DNA of 64,000 nucleotides from Pochonia chlamydosporia 170 (Eukaryota; Ascomycota; Sordariomycetes; Hypocreales; Clavicipitaceae). This document shows, in pieces, positions 50,922 to 61,233 of the stretch. The notes under the pieces are model-generated. The model had not been told where the DNA came from. It saw only the letters and a list, made by a program, of their open reading frames with translations, and did not search any database. How positions within the stretch are numbered: the first letter of the stretch is position 1; every line of letters starts with the position of its first letter. The position numbers were made by a program, and so were the translations under genes. The stretch is taken from the NCBI RefSeq assembly GCF_001653235.2, contig NC_035794.1, positions 2,294,001 through 2,358,000 on the forward strand, read 5' to 3'.

Positions 50922-53900
50922 ATGGCCAAGTTTGTACCTCGTCAGAGGAAGCACAAGGTGCTTGCCCGACAAAAGGCCCAAGAAAATGCCCAGCATGATA
51001 TTCAAGACACAAACCAGGAAATCCTGCCGGCAGCGCAGGCCGAGCGGCAACAGAGGAAGGCCCAATTGAAAGAAGAGCTGCGACAGGATGGCGTTAAAGT
51101 CAGTGGCAAAAAAGCAAAACGACTCGAGAAATATATCGACAATAAGTTGCGAAAAGACGAGAACCGTGAGCTCCTCGCCAAACTCGCTGCTCGCCGCATC
51201 GACACGTCCTTGTTTTCCAGCAGTCGGTCACTTGGGCAAGGGAAAGAGACCAAGAAACAGGCACTGTCGCGCGCATTGAGAGAATCAAGGGCTGGATTAG
51301 ACGGCGACGATGAGATTCTGTTGGAGAAGATAATGGAACCGGTGGCTGAGCCGGATGAGGACGAAAGTGAAGTCGATGCAGGCGATGTAGGGCCCACCAA
51401 TGTCGACGAGGCACCCACGGACAAGTTTACGAATCTAACTTCAGATGCACCCAAACCAATTGCGACAGCTAGTAGCAAGGACACCATCGGATCTGGACTG
51501 AAGCGACCGTTGGAGCAGGACGACGAAGGCCGGCCACTCATCAAGAAGAAACAAAAACGTGGAGGAATCAAATCAAAGGCGCCACTGGAGGCTGTGGAAA
51601 TAATACAACCTGATGAGCTGGAATATGAAGAGTGGGGTGGCTTTGACAGTGATGATGCAGCCTCGGAAGAGAATGGGGTGGCCCTGGATGCAGAAAGCCA
51701 TTCTGAAGTTGACTCTGACATCGAAAGCGACGACGATTCAGGGTCAGAAGCGGACACGGACGAAGACAGCGACGAAGAAGAATCTGGTGGCAGCGAGGAG
51801 GACGGTGAAGATGAGCAACCCGCGCAACGCTCCTCCGCGTTCAAAGCTTGGGCTCTGCAACAACGAAATGAGGCTCTAGGCTACGAGCCAGCCGAGGCAA
51901 ATGCCGGGCCCTTGGTGATACCAAAGCCGGAGAATTTCGTTCCCAGAGCACCAGAACAGGATCCTCTTCCCATGGAGCTTCAGCCGACCGAGAACGATTC
52001 CAGAAAAGCCTTCAGCGTCACCGTTACTAGGTCACCCGAAATACAAGAAGCTCGCATGAAGCTGCCCGTCGTGTCCGAGGAACAGCGACTCATGGAGGCT
52101 ATTCATAACAATGACATTGTAGTTATATGTGGTGCGACTGGCTCAGGAAAAACTACCCAAGTTCCGCAGTTTCTCTATGAAGCAGGGTACGGCTCTGCCG
52201 ACTCACCGACGCCAGGAATGGTGGCAGTCACACAACCTCGACGAGTTGCTGCCGTGTCCATGTCCCGAAGAGTGGCAGAGGAGCTTGGTGATCACTCAGA
52301 GTCTGTGGCCTACCAGATTCGATTCGAAGGCACAGTGTCCGATAAGACTGCCGTCAAGTTCTTGACTGATGGCGTCTTGCTCCGGGAAATTGCGCAAGAC
52401 ATTACCCTGCGCAAGTACTCTGCCATTATTATTGACGAAGCACACGAAAGAAGCGTCAACACCGACATTTTGATTGGTATGCTCAGCCGAGTTATCAAAC
52501 TCCGCAAAGAGTTATCGGAAGAGGACCCGACGGTGAAGCCTCTGAAACTCATCATCATGTCTGCAACCCTCAGAATAGAAGACCTGACAATGAACTCGAC
52601 ACTGTTTCCCACCCCGCCGCCGGTGCTCGAGGTGGAAGGGCGACAACATCCAGTCACCATTCACTTTGCGCGGAAGACGCACCACGACTATGTCGAGGAG
52701 GCGTTTAAGAAAATTACTCGTGGCCACCGAAAACTACCCCCCGGAGGCTTCTTGGTCTTCCTCACAGGACGCAACGAGATTCTCCAACTAAGTAAGCGAT
52801 TGAAGGCTGCATTTGGAGGCATGACGGCGGCAGAGGGACCAAAAGTGAAGATATCAGCAAGCGAGGCCCCCATGGAGGTGGAAGATGTTGAATTCGGTGA
52901 CGTCGACGACTACGGGGACGAGATGGCGGATTTACCAACTGACGATGAGGAAGACGACGAAGAAGAGTTCCAGATTGAAGATGACCAGGAGGCGGCGCCA
53001 ATGAAGATCCAAGTTCTACCCTTGTACTCGCTGCTACCAACACGAGAACAACTTCGGGTCTTTGAGCCTGCTCCTGAGGGCACTCGTCAAGTGATTTTGG
53101 CCACCAATGTAGCGGAAACTAGTTTGACCATTCCCGGAACGAGATTTGTCTTTGACTGTGGTCGGTCCAAGGAGCGACAGTACGACAGACGAAGCGGAGT
53201 TCAGAGCTACGAAATTGGCTGGATCAGCAAAGCCAGTGCAAACCAGCGATCTGGTCGTGCTGGTCGAACGGGACCAGGACATTGCTACCGCCTGTACTCG
53301 TCGGCAGTGTATGAGCGAGACTGTCAGCCATTTGCAGACCCCGAGCTGCTTCGCATGCCAATCGAGGGCATCGTGCTGCAGCTCAAGTCGATGAATCTGC
53401 AAAACGTTGTCAACTTTCCTTTTCCCACGCCTCCAGAACGACAGAGCTTGGCCAAGGCTGAGAAGCTTCTTACCTACCTATCTGCTTTGTCGCCGGCCGG
53501 GGACGTGACACAAATCGGCAAGACAATGTCCGTATTCCCACTCGCACCCCGATTCGCTAGAATCCTGCTCGTCGGCCATCTACACGGTTGCCTCCCCTAC
53601 ACCATTGCCTTGGTGGCTGGCCTCTCTGCCGCCGAAGTCTTTCTCCCAGAGGCCCAAGCAATCCCTGCGCTGGCGGCCAAAGACGAGGTGGAGATTCGCA
53701 CAACGGCCGACATCATCGCTGAAGACCGGCAGGCCAATGTGCGTCGCGTGTTCAACGAGGTCCATAAGAACTTTTGCTACCTGGACGACCGATCTGATGC
53801 TATCAAGCTGCTCCAGGTGGTGGGCGAGTTTGCACATGAACCGACCGAGGAATGGTGCGAGAAGCATTTTGTGCGATTCAAGGTCCTCAAGGAAATTCAG

Positions 53901-54551
53901 CAGCTACGAAAGCAAATCACCGAACTCCTCCGCAATAACATTCCCTCGTTTGCCAACCTCAAGTTCCAGGACAAGCTGGATCCGCCAACACCAAAACAAG
54001 TCAACGCCCTGAAGCAGATGGCAGCGGCCGGTTTCGTGGACCAGGTCGCCATTCGCGCCGACTTGGCTCCGACACCGCCAGAACAATACAGAAAACCCAA
54101 GCGCGCCATCGACGTTCCCTATCTACCACTCATCCCTCTGTACGCCATCCAAGGTCCTGACAATGACAACTTGGTCTACATCCATCCAACGTCACCACTT
54201 GCGCACCAAAGCACCCAGGAGTGCCCCGAGTACATTGTCTACTCGTATCTGCAACGCGCAACACCGTCCGGCTTGGATCCTGAGAAGAAGCCTAAGACGC
54301 GAATGCACGCGCTGACAGATATTACAGGCGGGCAATTATCCGGTCTGGCAAAGGGCACGCCGTTGCTCAGCTACGGCAAACCGATCAAGGAGGTCAAGGC
54401 CCCTGCCGCCGTTGGGGAGGGTTCCATGACGAGAGAGTGCTGGGTCATTCCCTATCTACGGGCTGAGAATACGGGAGGGCAAGGCTGGCCGTTGCCCGCC
54501 AAGAAGGTCAAGCAAAGAAAGGTTCCCGGCAAAGGATGGGTTGTAGAATAG
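50922..54551 (+). CDS. ECM16: DEAH-box RNA helicase, Dhr1/Ecm16 (DHX37) type
   Basis: Intronless gene for a 1209-aa nucleolar DEAH/RHA helicase. The closest known type is yeast Dhr1/Ecm16 (human DHX37), which removes U3 snoRNA from pre-18S rRNA during small-subunit assembly. A basic N-terminus (MAKFVPRQRKHKVLARQKAQ) and a long acidic stretch (about residues 235-300) precede the core. Helicase motifs: GATGSGKTTQ (I, about residue 404), TQPRRVAAVSMSRRVAEE (Ia), IIDEAHERS (II, about residue 503), MSATLRIEDL (III), ATNVAETSLTIPG (V) and QRSGRAGRTGPGHCYRLY (VI). An acidic insertion typical of this subfamily lies between motifs III and V. A ratchet/winged-helix region and an OB-fold domain follow. 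The symbol is by family resemblance. Confidence 0.94.
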   Translation: MAKFVPRQRKHKVLARQKAQENAQHDIQDTNQEILPAAQAERQQRKAQLKEELRQDGVKVSGKKAKRLEKYIDNKLRKDENRELLAKLAARRIDTSLFSSSRSLGQGKETKKQALSRALRESRAGLDGDDEILLEKIMEPVAEPDEDESEVDAGDVGPTNVDEAPTDKFTNLTSDAPKPIATASSKDTIGSGLKRPLEQDDEGRPLIKKKQKRGGIKSKAPLEAVEIIQPDELEYEEWGGFDSDDAASEENGVALDAESHSEVDSDIESDDDSGSEADTDEDSDEEESGGSEEDGEDEQPAQRSSAFKAWALQQRNEALGYEPAEANAGPLVIPKPENFVPRAPEQDPLPMELQPTENDSRKAFSVTVTRSPEIQEARMKLPVVSEEQRLMEAIHNNDIVVICGATGSGKTTQVPQFLYEAGYGSADSPTPGMVAVTQPRRVAAVSMSRRVAEELGDHSESVAYQIRFEGTVSDKTAVKFLTDGVLLREIAQDITLRKYSAIIIDEAHERSVNTDILIGMLSRVIKLRKELSEEDPTVKPLKLIIMSATLRIEDLTMNSTLFPTPPPVLEVEGRQHPVTIHFARKTHHDYVEEAFKKITRGHRKLPPGGFLVFLTGRNEILQLSKRLKAAFGGMTAAEGPKVKISASEAPMEVEDVEFGDVDDYGDEMADLPTDDEEDDEEEFQIEDDQEAAPMKIQVLPLYSLLPTREQLRVFEPAPEGTRQVILATNVAETSLTIPGTRFVFDCGRSKERQYDRRSGVQSYEIGWISKASANQRSGRAGRTGPGHCYRLYSSAVYERDCQPFADPELLRMPIEGIVLQLKSMNLQNVVNFPFPTPPERQSLAKAEKLLTYLSALSPAGDVTQIGKTMSVFPLAPRFARILLVGHLHGCLPYTIALVAGLSAAEVFLPEAQAIPALAAKDEVEIRTTADIIAEDRQANVRRVFNEVHKNFCYLDDRSDAIKLLQVVGEFAHEPTEEWCEKHFVRFKVLKEIQQLRKQITELLRNNIPSFANLKFQDKLDPPTPKQVNALKQMAAAGFVDQVAIRADLAPTPPEQYRKPKRAIDVPYLPLIPLYAIQGPDNDNLVYIHPTSPLAHQSTQECPEYIVYSYLQRATPSGLDPEKKPKTRMHALTDITGGQLSGLAKGTPLLSYGKPIKEVKAPAAVGEGSMTRECWVIPYLRAENTGGQGWPLPAKKVKQRKVPGKGWVVE

Positions 54552-54743
54552 TTAGCAATGTTGGATGAAGCCGAGATTTTGCATATATACACCTGGTGCT
54601 GCCAAGGTTTGATACCAAATTCATAAGACACATTTTGAAGGTCCCCATTATACTTGATCATCTATTCATCACCAATACAGGGTATCAATTCTAGTCATAA
54701 CAATACAGTCTCCTCCAAGTCCAGGTGCACCTGCCAAAACCAA

Positions 54744-55738
54744 TTACGTCGCAACCGGCGTATTTGCAGCGCTCATCTTGCTCTTCTTCCTCTTCAACCT
54801 AGGCGTTGATGCAGATTTAGGCGTCCGTCCCGTTTTGCCATCCTTTTTGGTATCGACTTTTGTGTTGATGGCCGCTGGACCATTCATTGTGCCCACACCC
54901 TCTGGGCCCTTCTTCGGCAAGGGAACAACGACCTTTCTGCCAGTCGATGAAAGATGGAACTCCCCTGGCCGTCCTGTAATCGGATTCTCGTCAACATATT
55001 CACCTCCATGTCTCATGTGCGACATGAATGCCTCCTCTGCAGCCCTCTCCATCGGCACTTCGTCCTTCTGTGTCGCAGGCGCCGCTTTGGCAGCACCATC
55101 TGGCATCGGTGTATCTTCTTTCGAGTCTTGGCCCTTGGCCCGGCCAGCAGGTTGATGAGAAGGCAATTGGTACACATGGCCCATTGCTGGTCGCCATTTG
55201 CGCACGCTCTCCGCCGCTGGTAGGGCTTTCGAAATAGCAGACGATATCGTCATCTGTACGAGTTAGCCAAACAACAGCCAATTCACTGGTAAACAGGCTA
55301 CTGTACGATTCTGGACGCCAGGATATCCGCCAGCGTGGGCGCCATGTAGATATTCTCGCCAACCACAAAAAACGACGCATGGACCGTAATTTCATCCTCT
55401 TCCTGGTAGCGCTTTCGCCGTGTCTGTTTTCGAATCACCCAGACTCCTGTGCCCATTCCGGGTCCCGTCTCGGCTGGTTCCTCGCCGACGATGAACTCGA
55501 GGCCAGACATTGTTTTTAGTCGTCCTTCAAAGGCCTCGCGTGTCTGGATAAAGTGGTACATGGCAATGTTGTTCATGGCTTGGCTGGTGATGACGGCGTT
55601 GTTGGAGGTGCGCTCGAAGAAGGGCGACTCGGCAAAGTAGAAGAGAATCGTGTTGGAATGCAGGCCGCCCATGCTGGCGAGCATTTGGGGGGAGCGCCAC
55701 TGGATCTCGTCCAGGGGAGGTTCGTTTGGATTGTCCAT
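54744..55738 (-). CDS. MED6: Mediator complex subunit 6
   Basis: Head-module subunit of Mediator, needed for activated RNA polymerase II transcription; 313 aa from exons 55738-55307 and 55253-54744. The intron (donor GTACAG, branch CTAAC, acceptor CAG) joins ADILASRI to MTISSAISKALP. Family landmarks are the N-terminal block EIQWRSPQMLASMGGLHSNT, then LFYFAESPFFERTSNN and MTGLEFIV-like MSGLEFIVGEE. ITVHASFFVVGENIYMAPT follows. The C-terminal third is a Lys/Pro/Ser-rich, probably disordered tail ending in a basic cluster (PRLKRKKSK). The gene is tail-to-tail with the helicase (192 bp apart) and head-to-head with the MMTAG2-like gene. Confidence 0.95.
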
Positions 55739-56108
55739 TGTGGTGTGCGAAATGGTGAGCGGCGCAAATAAGGTGAAGTGGAAGTTGGCGTGGTGGACAG
55801 GCTGGTGATGGAGCTTGAGTACTTGATCGCTACAATGTGTGGCTCAACCAAGCTCGTCTGTGGCTGCTTGTAGCTGTGGGTCTGCAGCCAGACCAACTTC
55901 GCTCTTGAAAGGTCTCGGAATCATGTCATCTTTCAACCTCAACATTCCGTGGTCTGCAACTTAATATTCTCATTTATCAACCGTGAAGCGCGACGACATA
56001 GCATCCAGTTACAATACTACGCGATACGGAGCTACAAGCTGAGGACCGTATGCTCCCTTTCACTGCAGCGTAAGCCACCTACCTTGCAGCAGGAAACACA
56101 TTCCCACC
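55739..56108. promoter_or_regulatory. Bidirectional promoter region, MED6 / MMTAG2-like
   Basis: This 370-bp segment lies between two divergent start codons. No gene and no clear TATA box were seen. Its role as a shared promoter is inferred from layout. Confidence 0.55.
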
Positions 56109-56885
56109 ATGGATCTCCTCAACACGATTCGCAAAACCGGCTCCCGCGGCGGCGCCAACTTCTCCTGGGAAGAAGTCGCCAATTCCTCCCACCGCGAAAA
56201 CTACCTCGGCCACAGTCTCAAAGCGCCCGTAGGAAGGTGGCAAAAGGGCAAGGATCTAAACTGGTACGCAAGGTCCGACGCCACGCCCGCAGATTCAGCA
56301 GAAACAGACGAAGAGCGACAAGCAAGAGAACGCAAAGAAGAACTGCGGAGGATAAAAGAGGCTGAGGAGGACGCGATTGCGCGAACACTGGGACTGCCCA
56401 TCCCGCAGAGGAATTCGAGCGGTGCGAATGCGGTCGAGGTTGGGAATCAGCGACAAATTGGGCCAGCGAGTGGGCCGTCACCTGATGGTGCGGAAGATGG
56501 GAAGGTCGAACGGGAACGGTCACGGAGGCATCATGAGGAGAGAAGGGAGAGACGGAGACACCGAAGTAGAAGTCGGGAAAGGGATACGCATCGCGACAGT
56601 GACCGACGAAGGAGACGAAATAGCGTGAACCGGGAGCCCAGAAGATACCGAAGCCGTGAGAGACATGGGCGGTCGGAGCGGAGTCGTGAGAGGCATAGAA
56701 GTGATCGAGGCGAAAGGGAGAGGGAGCAACGGCCAGAACGAAATCGAAGCCGAGATAGGGACGCGCGGGACAAACGACGCGAGCATAGAGACGGAGATGG
56801 GTGGGATACGAGGGAGGGGGTTGGCAAACGCAGGGAACATTACAGACGCAGCCAGAGTCCGAGACCAAGGAGACGAGACGACTGA
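56109..56885 (+). CDS. MMTAG2-like RS-rich protein
   Basis: Single-exon gene for a 258-aa protein with the conserved N-terminal domain of the multiple myeloma tumor-associated protein 2 family (Pfam MMtag). Landmarks are GANFSWEEVANSSHRENYLG and APVGRWQKGKDLNWYAR. A charged helix (about residues 65-100, EERQARERKEELRRIKEAEE) comes next. The C-terminal half is built of RS/RE/RD dipeptides (RHRSRSRERDTHRDSDRRR and similar), typical of nuclear RNA-processing proteins. Its molecular role is not established; a link to splicing or mRNA handling is inferred from the RS tail. It ends 70 bp from the stop of the convergent membrane-protein gene. Confidence 0.9.
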   Translation: MDLLNTIRKTGSRGGANFSWEEVANSSHRENYLGHSLKAPVGRWQKGKDLNWYARSDATPADSAETDEERQARERKEELRRIKEAEEDAIARTLGLPIPQRNSSGANAVEVGNQRQIGPASGPSPDGAEDGKVERERSRRHHEERRERRRHRSRSRERDTHRDSDRRRRRNSVNREPRRYRSRERHGRSERSRERHRSDRGEREREQRPERNRSRDRDARDKRREHRDGDGWDTREGVGKRREHYRRSQSPRPRRRDD

Positions 56886-56954
56886 GGCATCACCGCGGAG
56901 TATATATTCGATACCATTGATCAATCGCATGGAACGTCATGCTTGCTTTTTACG

Positions 56955-58484
56955 CTATTCTTGAACATCGCCCAAGCCCTTAGGGTAGGGTTTTGTGGCA
57001 GTTGAATTCTCTGAATTATGATGGTGCATCCCCATACCCTGAATAATGGGTACTGTCTCATACCGTATCGAAACCTCCGTGGTCTTTTTGATAACCAGAC
57101 GATCCGAGCAACCAGAGCCACCAGCCAGCGATTCGTCACGAAGCGGAGAGCTGGACTCATTATTCTTTTGCCATGAGAAACCATGTAAGCACTGCGAAAC
57201 TCTGGCTCTTGTCGAGGTGTGAAGCTTTGCTGGATTGGCAACGGCATTCCCTTCAATAGAGCCTTGAAATGGCCTGCAGTTGGCCGAGTCGTCCGAGCAT
57301 ACGGCGTTGCACTGTGCTCCCTTGATGGTATCTAGTTTTTGGTAATATGAGCTTCGCCTTGCTTTGCGGCTGGATATTCTCGCCTCTCTGTCTTCGACGG
57401 TATATGGCGCTGTGAACGTTTGGAGAAACGGCCCCAGACATGGAATGCATCCCGCCATTATGGAAAAATGCATGGCGCCTTGAGTGAGAATACCGAGTAC
57501 GATGCTTGTCAGCGTAGGATCGAGATTTTCTCGCGGGGAGAGGTAGAGAACACGACAGATGATGATTGGGGTGACTCTATGACCTATCAGTCGTGTGCAG
57601 TGCGGTCATTCACGAAACAACGTACCCAAGCCGAGCACCGAACGCACAAATGACGAATGCACGTTTTTGCATCCCCATTTGCAAATCCCATACAACTTGT
57701 ATGGACAGGAGCCAAAGGCCCAGCTCGATGACTAGCCCCGAGGCTTCAATTCCCATCCACCGGGCGTACTGTGAGATAATTAATCTTCAGGACATTTGGT
57801 CAGTTGTCTAATAGCCGCCCTACCAGTGCGCTGTTTCCGTCTACCACCTGCCAAGGACGGTCCAGGTCTCCTCGAAGCGCAATCAGAAGCATCGACACCA
57901 ATGTCCATAGTGCTGAAGATGAAGCAAGGGCATAAGCTAGCTCGGTTTGTATCTTCACGTAGGTCATGCGAGCGATGAAGAATGCTGCTGAAACCCTACA
58001 TAATCCAACTGAGAGAATGTAAAGCATCTGGCTCGCATACAATGCCTACCTGTTCCGTTAGCATTCATTCGGGTTTCAAGGCCCTCGCGATGGCTCATAC
58101 CACATGAATCTTCTCCATCTCTGGGCCCGGAATGCTGTCAACTGGGCTGCCGTACCCGCATTGCAGTGCGCTGGCGGCAACCGCAACATGTGCCACTGCA
58201 CTGGCCTGGGGGATCATTTTGGTAAGTTGATGGTCCCAATGCCTTGTATCTGGAAAAATACCCACCATGGCGAAACTAGAATAGTAATCTTCGCGACCCC
58301 AGGTCTTTGACCCAACTCTGGTCCATACCCGAACCCCAAAGAATAGCGTTGACCAGGGCAAGAGAATGGCCAGGGAGATGGTGAGCCAGAAGCCATGATT
58401 TTGAATCATTAAGCTACCCCCTTGGCCTGGCATCTGGCTAGACCGGGCAGCGGCGACTGAGTCGCCAGCAGTGTCTGATATCAT
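56955..58484 (-). CDS. Rhodopsin-like seven-helix membrane protein (SAT4/PTH11-related), copy 2
   Basis: Second member of the fungal rhodopsin-like family in this window, 436 aa. Exons: 58484-58266, 58205-58101, 58045-57824, 57768-57626 and 57576-56955. Landmarks are WLTISLAILLPWSTLFFGVRV, a WGREDYYSSFAM turn after helix 1 and LYASQMLYILSVGLCRVSAAFFIARMT. LGLWLLSIQVVWDLQM, a possible MQKRAFVICAFGARLGVTPIII and FSIMAGCIPCLGPFLQTF follow. The C-terminal tail of about 130 residues is Ser/Thr-rich. The ATG at 58484 is used because the longer frame has only TTG upstream. The acceptor at 57577 was chosen because it keeps RLGVTPIIICRVLYL in frame. The ligand is unknown. Confidence 0.84.
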
Positions 58485-61233
58485 TATAAAAATGAAAAAT
58501 GGCAATTTACGTGAAGCAAGCTTTCATCGCCATCTAAACCTCGGGGAAACACACCAGTGCCGTCAACATGTTGTCGTGACTGCCATGGTAGAGATATGGG
58601 TTTATGATACACCAATCATCGCCTGACGGTCGCCGATTGCACCCACTAGGTCGAATTAACGAGGAACCGGTAGGCGTAGCCCCGTTTTGTTCCAGTTATC
58701 AAGATGAAGTGGCTCTTTATACTCCTCGACTATAGAATACCCGTCCAAGCGAGAAGCAGTTGGTCGGCCCCTGTGCTCTCGTAACGGCCATGCTCAGGGG
58801 AAAGGACCATGCTTCCTGCTGGTAAAGGGCTTAGAAATCACCGACATCGGGGCACTCGTTGCTATTCGACACGGAGTTAGTCAATGTTCTTATTTGACTA
58901 ACTTGTAGTTTGCTGTTGTCCACAAGATGAATGCGAAGGCAAGGACCATGGTAATCACTGCATCTTGTCAAAGCGGCCATGCCTGGAAAAGAACACTACG
59001 CAACCTTTTCGGAAATTTCCATGGTGACGGATTGTCATTGTCAAACTTGCTGTTGGTCCTACAAGTCGCGAATCATGCATGTCGGACGTTGGACCGTGTT
59101 GCCCTTGTCGCTTTTGGATAAGGAGGACTGGGTAAAGAGATTTAAGAACGGCGGTGTCTACCAACAAGCTCAACATAGCGGCGCTACCGCAAACTGATGC
59201 TGATTCTGGAAAGCTTGACGATGACATCCTCCATTGAAACTGAGAGAGAAAGGAGACATATCATGAAAATCAAAGAATTCAATCAATTGAGGGGTTAATC
59301 TAGACAACCGGGGAAGCCACAGATGGAAAGGCATTTCCAACATGCAGTCACCTGTGGCGCACCTTCCCGAAGCAATCACACTGGTGTGGTGCCATTACCA
59401 AACGTTGGAAAACGTGCAATGGCTTTGACCTGTTCATATCGACCAACATCGACAAGTTCAATAGTCAACATGTTCAACACAAAGTGTTAGTCGTTTTGCC
59501 TGTTACTTGCATGCAGAGTTACATTACTAGAGTCTGTGTCAAACGGCATTAGTATTTTCGTGCCACATCACAATTTCGATTCCATACTGCCTCTCCCATT
59601 CGGTGTCAAGGTTTGCTGCATCAGGTTAGACACTGTCTGACCGTCAAATAGCCCAATACGTGATGATGAATGCCCTTGACTAATCTCACGAAAGGAAGTA
59701 ACTCTAGGCCGTGGAAACGGCTTTGCACGTTCGGACGGTGCGCGAAAATGGCATGAGGAGTTGACCAACGGCATAATTCGAGTTTGACGATGCTCCGAAC
59801 AGAAACGAATGAGCACGCTTCTAGTCAACACTACTAATGCAGTTGTGCTTCTACCGGCTTACTCCCGGCCTGTTAATGGCGTGTTGGTGCTGAGTCACTC
59901 CTGTTGACAGAGTTTGTTTGTCATATGTTGGCTCACGAGGTCCGTCTTGCTCCCTTTGGGTCAACAAGTTGACACTACAACTATAGCCTGGGAGGAACTG
60001 TTGTGGATTTCGACACTTGGGAAGCTGGCCAAATCTGCATTGGTTATGGAATCGAGCAGATGTCGACCATACCAACAGTGTTGGAGCTTATACGGTATTT
60101 GATAGCCTTATGACTATTTGCTCATCTATTAATTGCCTTCCAAGGAACACTTTTGTCTGAAGAAGAGGCGGGTGCTGCAATATCCCGACGATCATGGTTA
60201 TAAACGAACGCAACCTGACCTATGTCACGTAGCAGACAGATTCGGAGGCTTTCGCGACAAGTTCATATACCCAACAATGCAAGTCAAAGAAATCAATATC
60301 ATTGTGCCCTGATGCTTAGCAACTTGTCATACTTGGCCGCTGCCACAAGTACTTCTTTCGCCGTGGAGCTGCGTACTATGTAGTACGACTGGGTCGTATC
60401 TCCACGAGGAAAACAAGGCTAAACTCTGGGGTTGAGGAGATTTTCTGACTGCGACTTGCCTAGAAGATCATGTGGCATGCAATTCATGCAAGGTCAACAC
60501 AAGGCTGCCAAGTCGAATTTGTCAGCTCCAGGTGAGAAGATCAAAGTTATGCTTTGACCACCAGGGATAATGCTCTGGGTGAGATCGACCACTCAGACCA
60601 ACCAGAATGCAGACCTCAAACCTGAACGAAGATGCACATCCACCGAGGGTCATGGCAAAGCCCCTACATTCGCATGGAGCCGAGTCTGGCGTTTGACTAT
60701 GGTTGTCACTAGATCCACTAAAACCCGAGCCGCAACGCTGCAACGGACTCGATGTCAGTGAAAGGGGCTAGGCGCATGTGGCGTTTCGGGTGCATGTGTT
60801 GACCGCGGGGTGACCACTCAGCGTCACATTGGAAGCACTGGCTGGTCAATGAACGCATTCGAGCACAACCTTTGTCCTCACGTTGGACCACATCTCAACA
60901 ACTCCTCCACTAGAACCTCACCAAAGCATCACGGCACTTGCCACCGACTTTTTCTACTTTTTTCTGCATATAGAGCGTTTGGAATTTATCGCCTTCCTTG
61001 GTCCGACTGCTTTCGAATTCCCTGCGTTTCCACACGTTTCTGCTTTACGAGTCCGAGGTGGTGACGTTGGTCGATACGTATCCTATCTCTGCCTAATCGC
61101 TCCCTTGCCACCCGTCTGAACCATCGTTCACGCGACGTTTGATCCAAGATTTTGACGACCCGAGGGCTATTGTTTCTCGCGATGCTATAGTTTTGGTGCT
61201 TGAAAACTCAATGCACATCTGCCATAGCCCAAC
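58485..61233. other. Intergenic, 2.7 kb, divergent promoters
   Basis: Between the rhodopsin-like gene (-) and the GHKL ATPase gene (+). Only short frames occur, scattered on both strands, with no domain or splice-joined product. No repeats were noticed by eye. Confidence 0.5.

Noticed and set aside
51002..51844. 280-codon antisense Ser-rich frame
   Set aside because: It is the complement of the acidic, low-complexity N-terminal part of the DEAH helicase.
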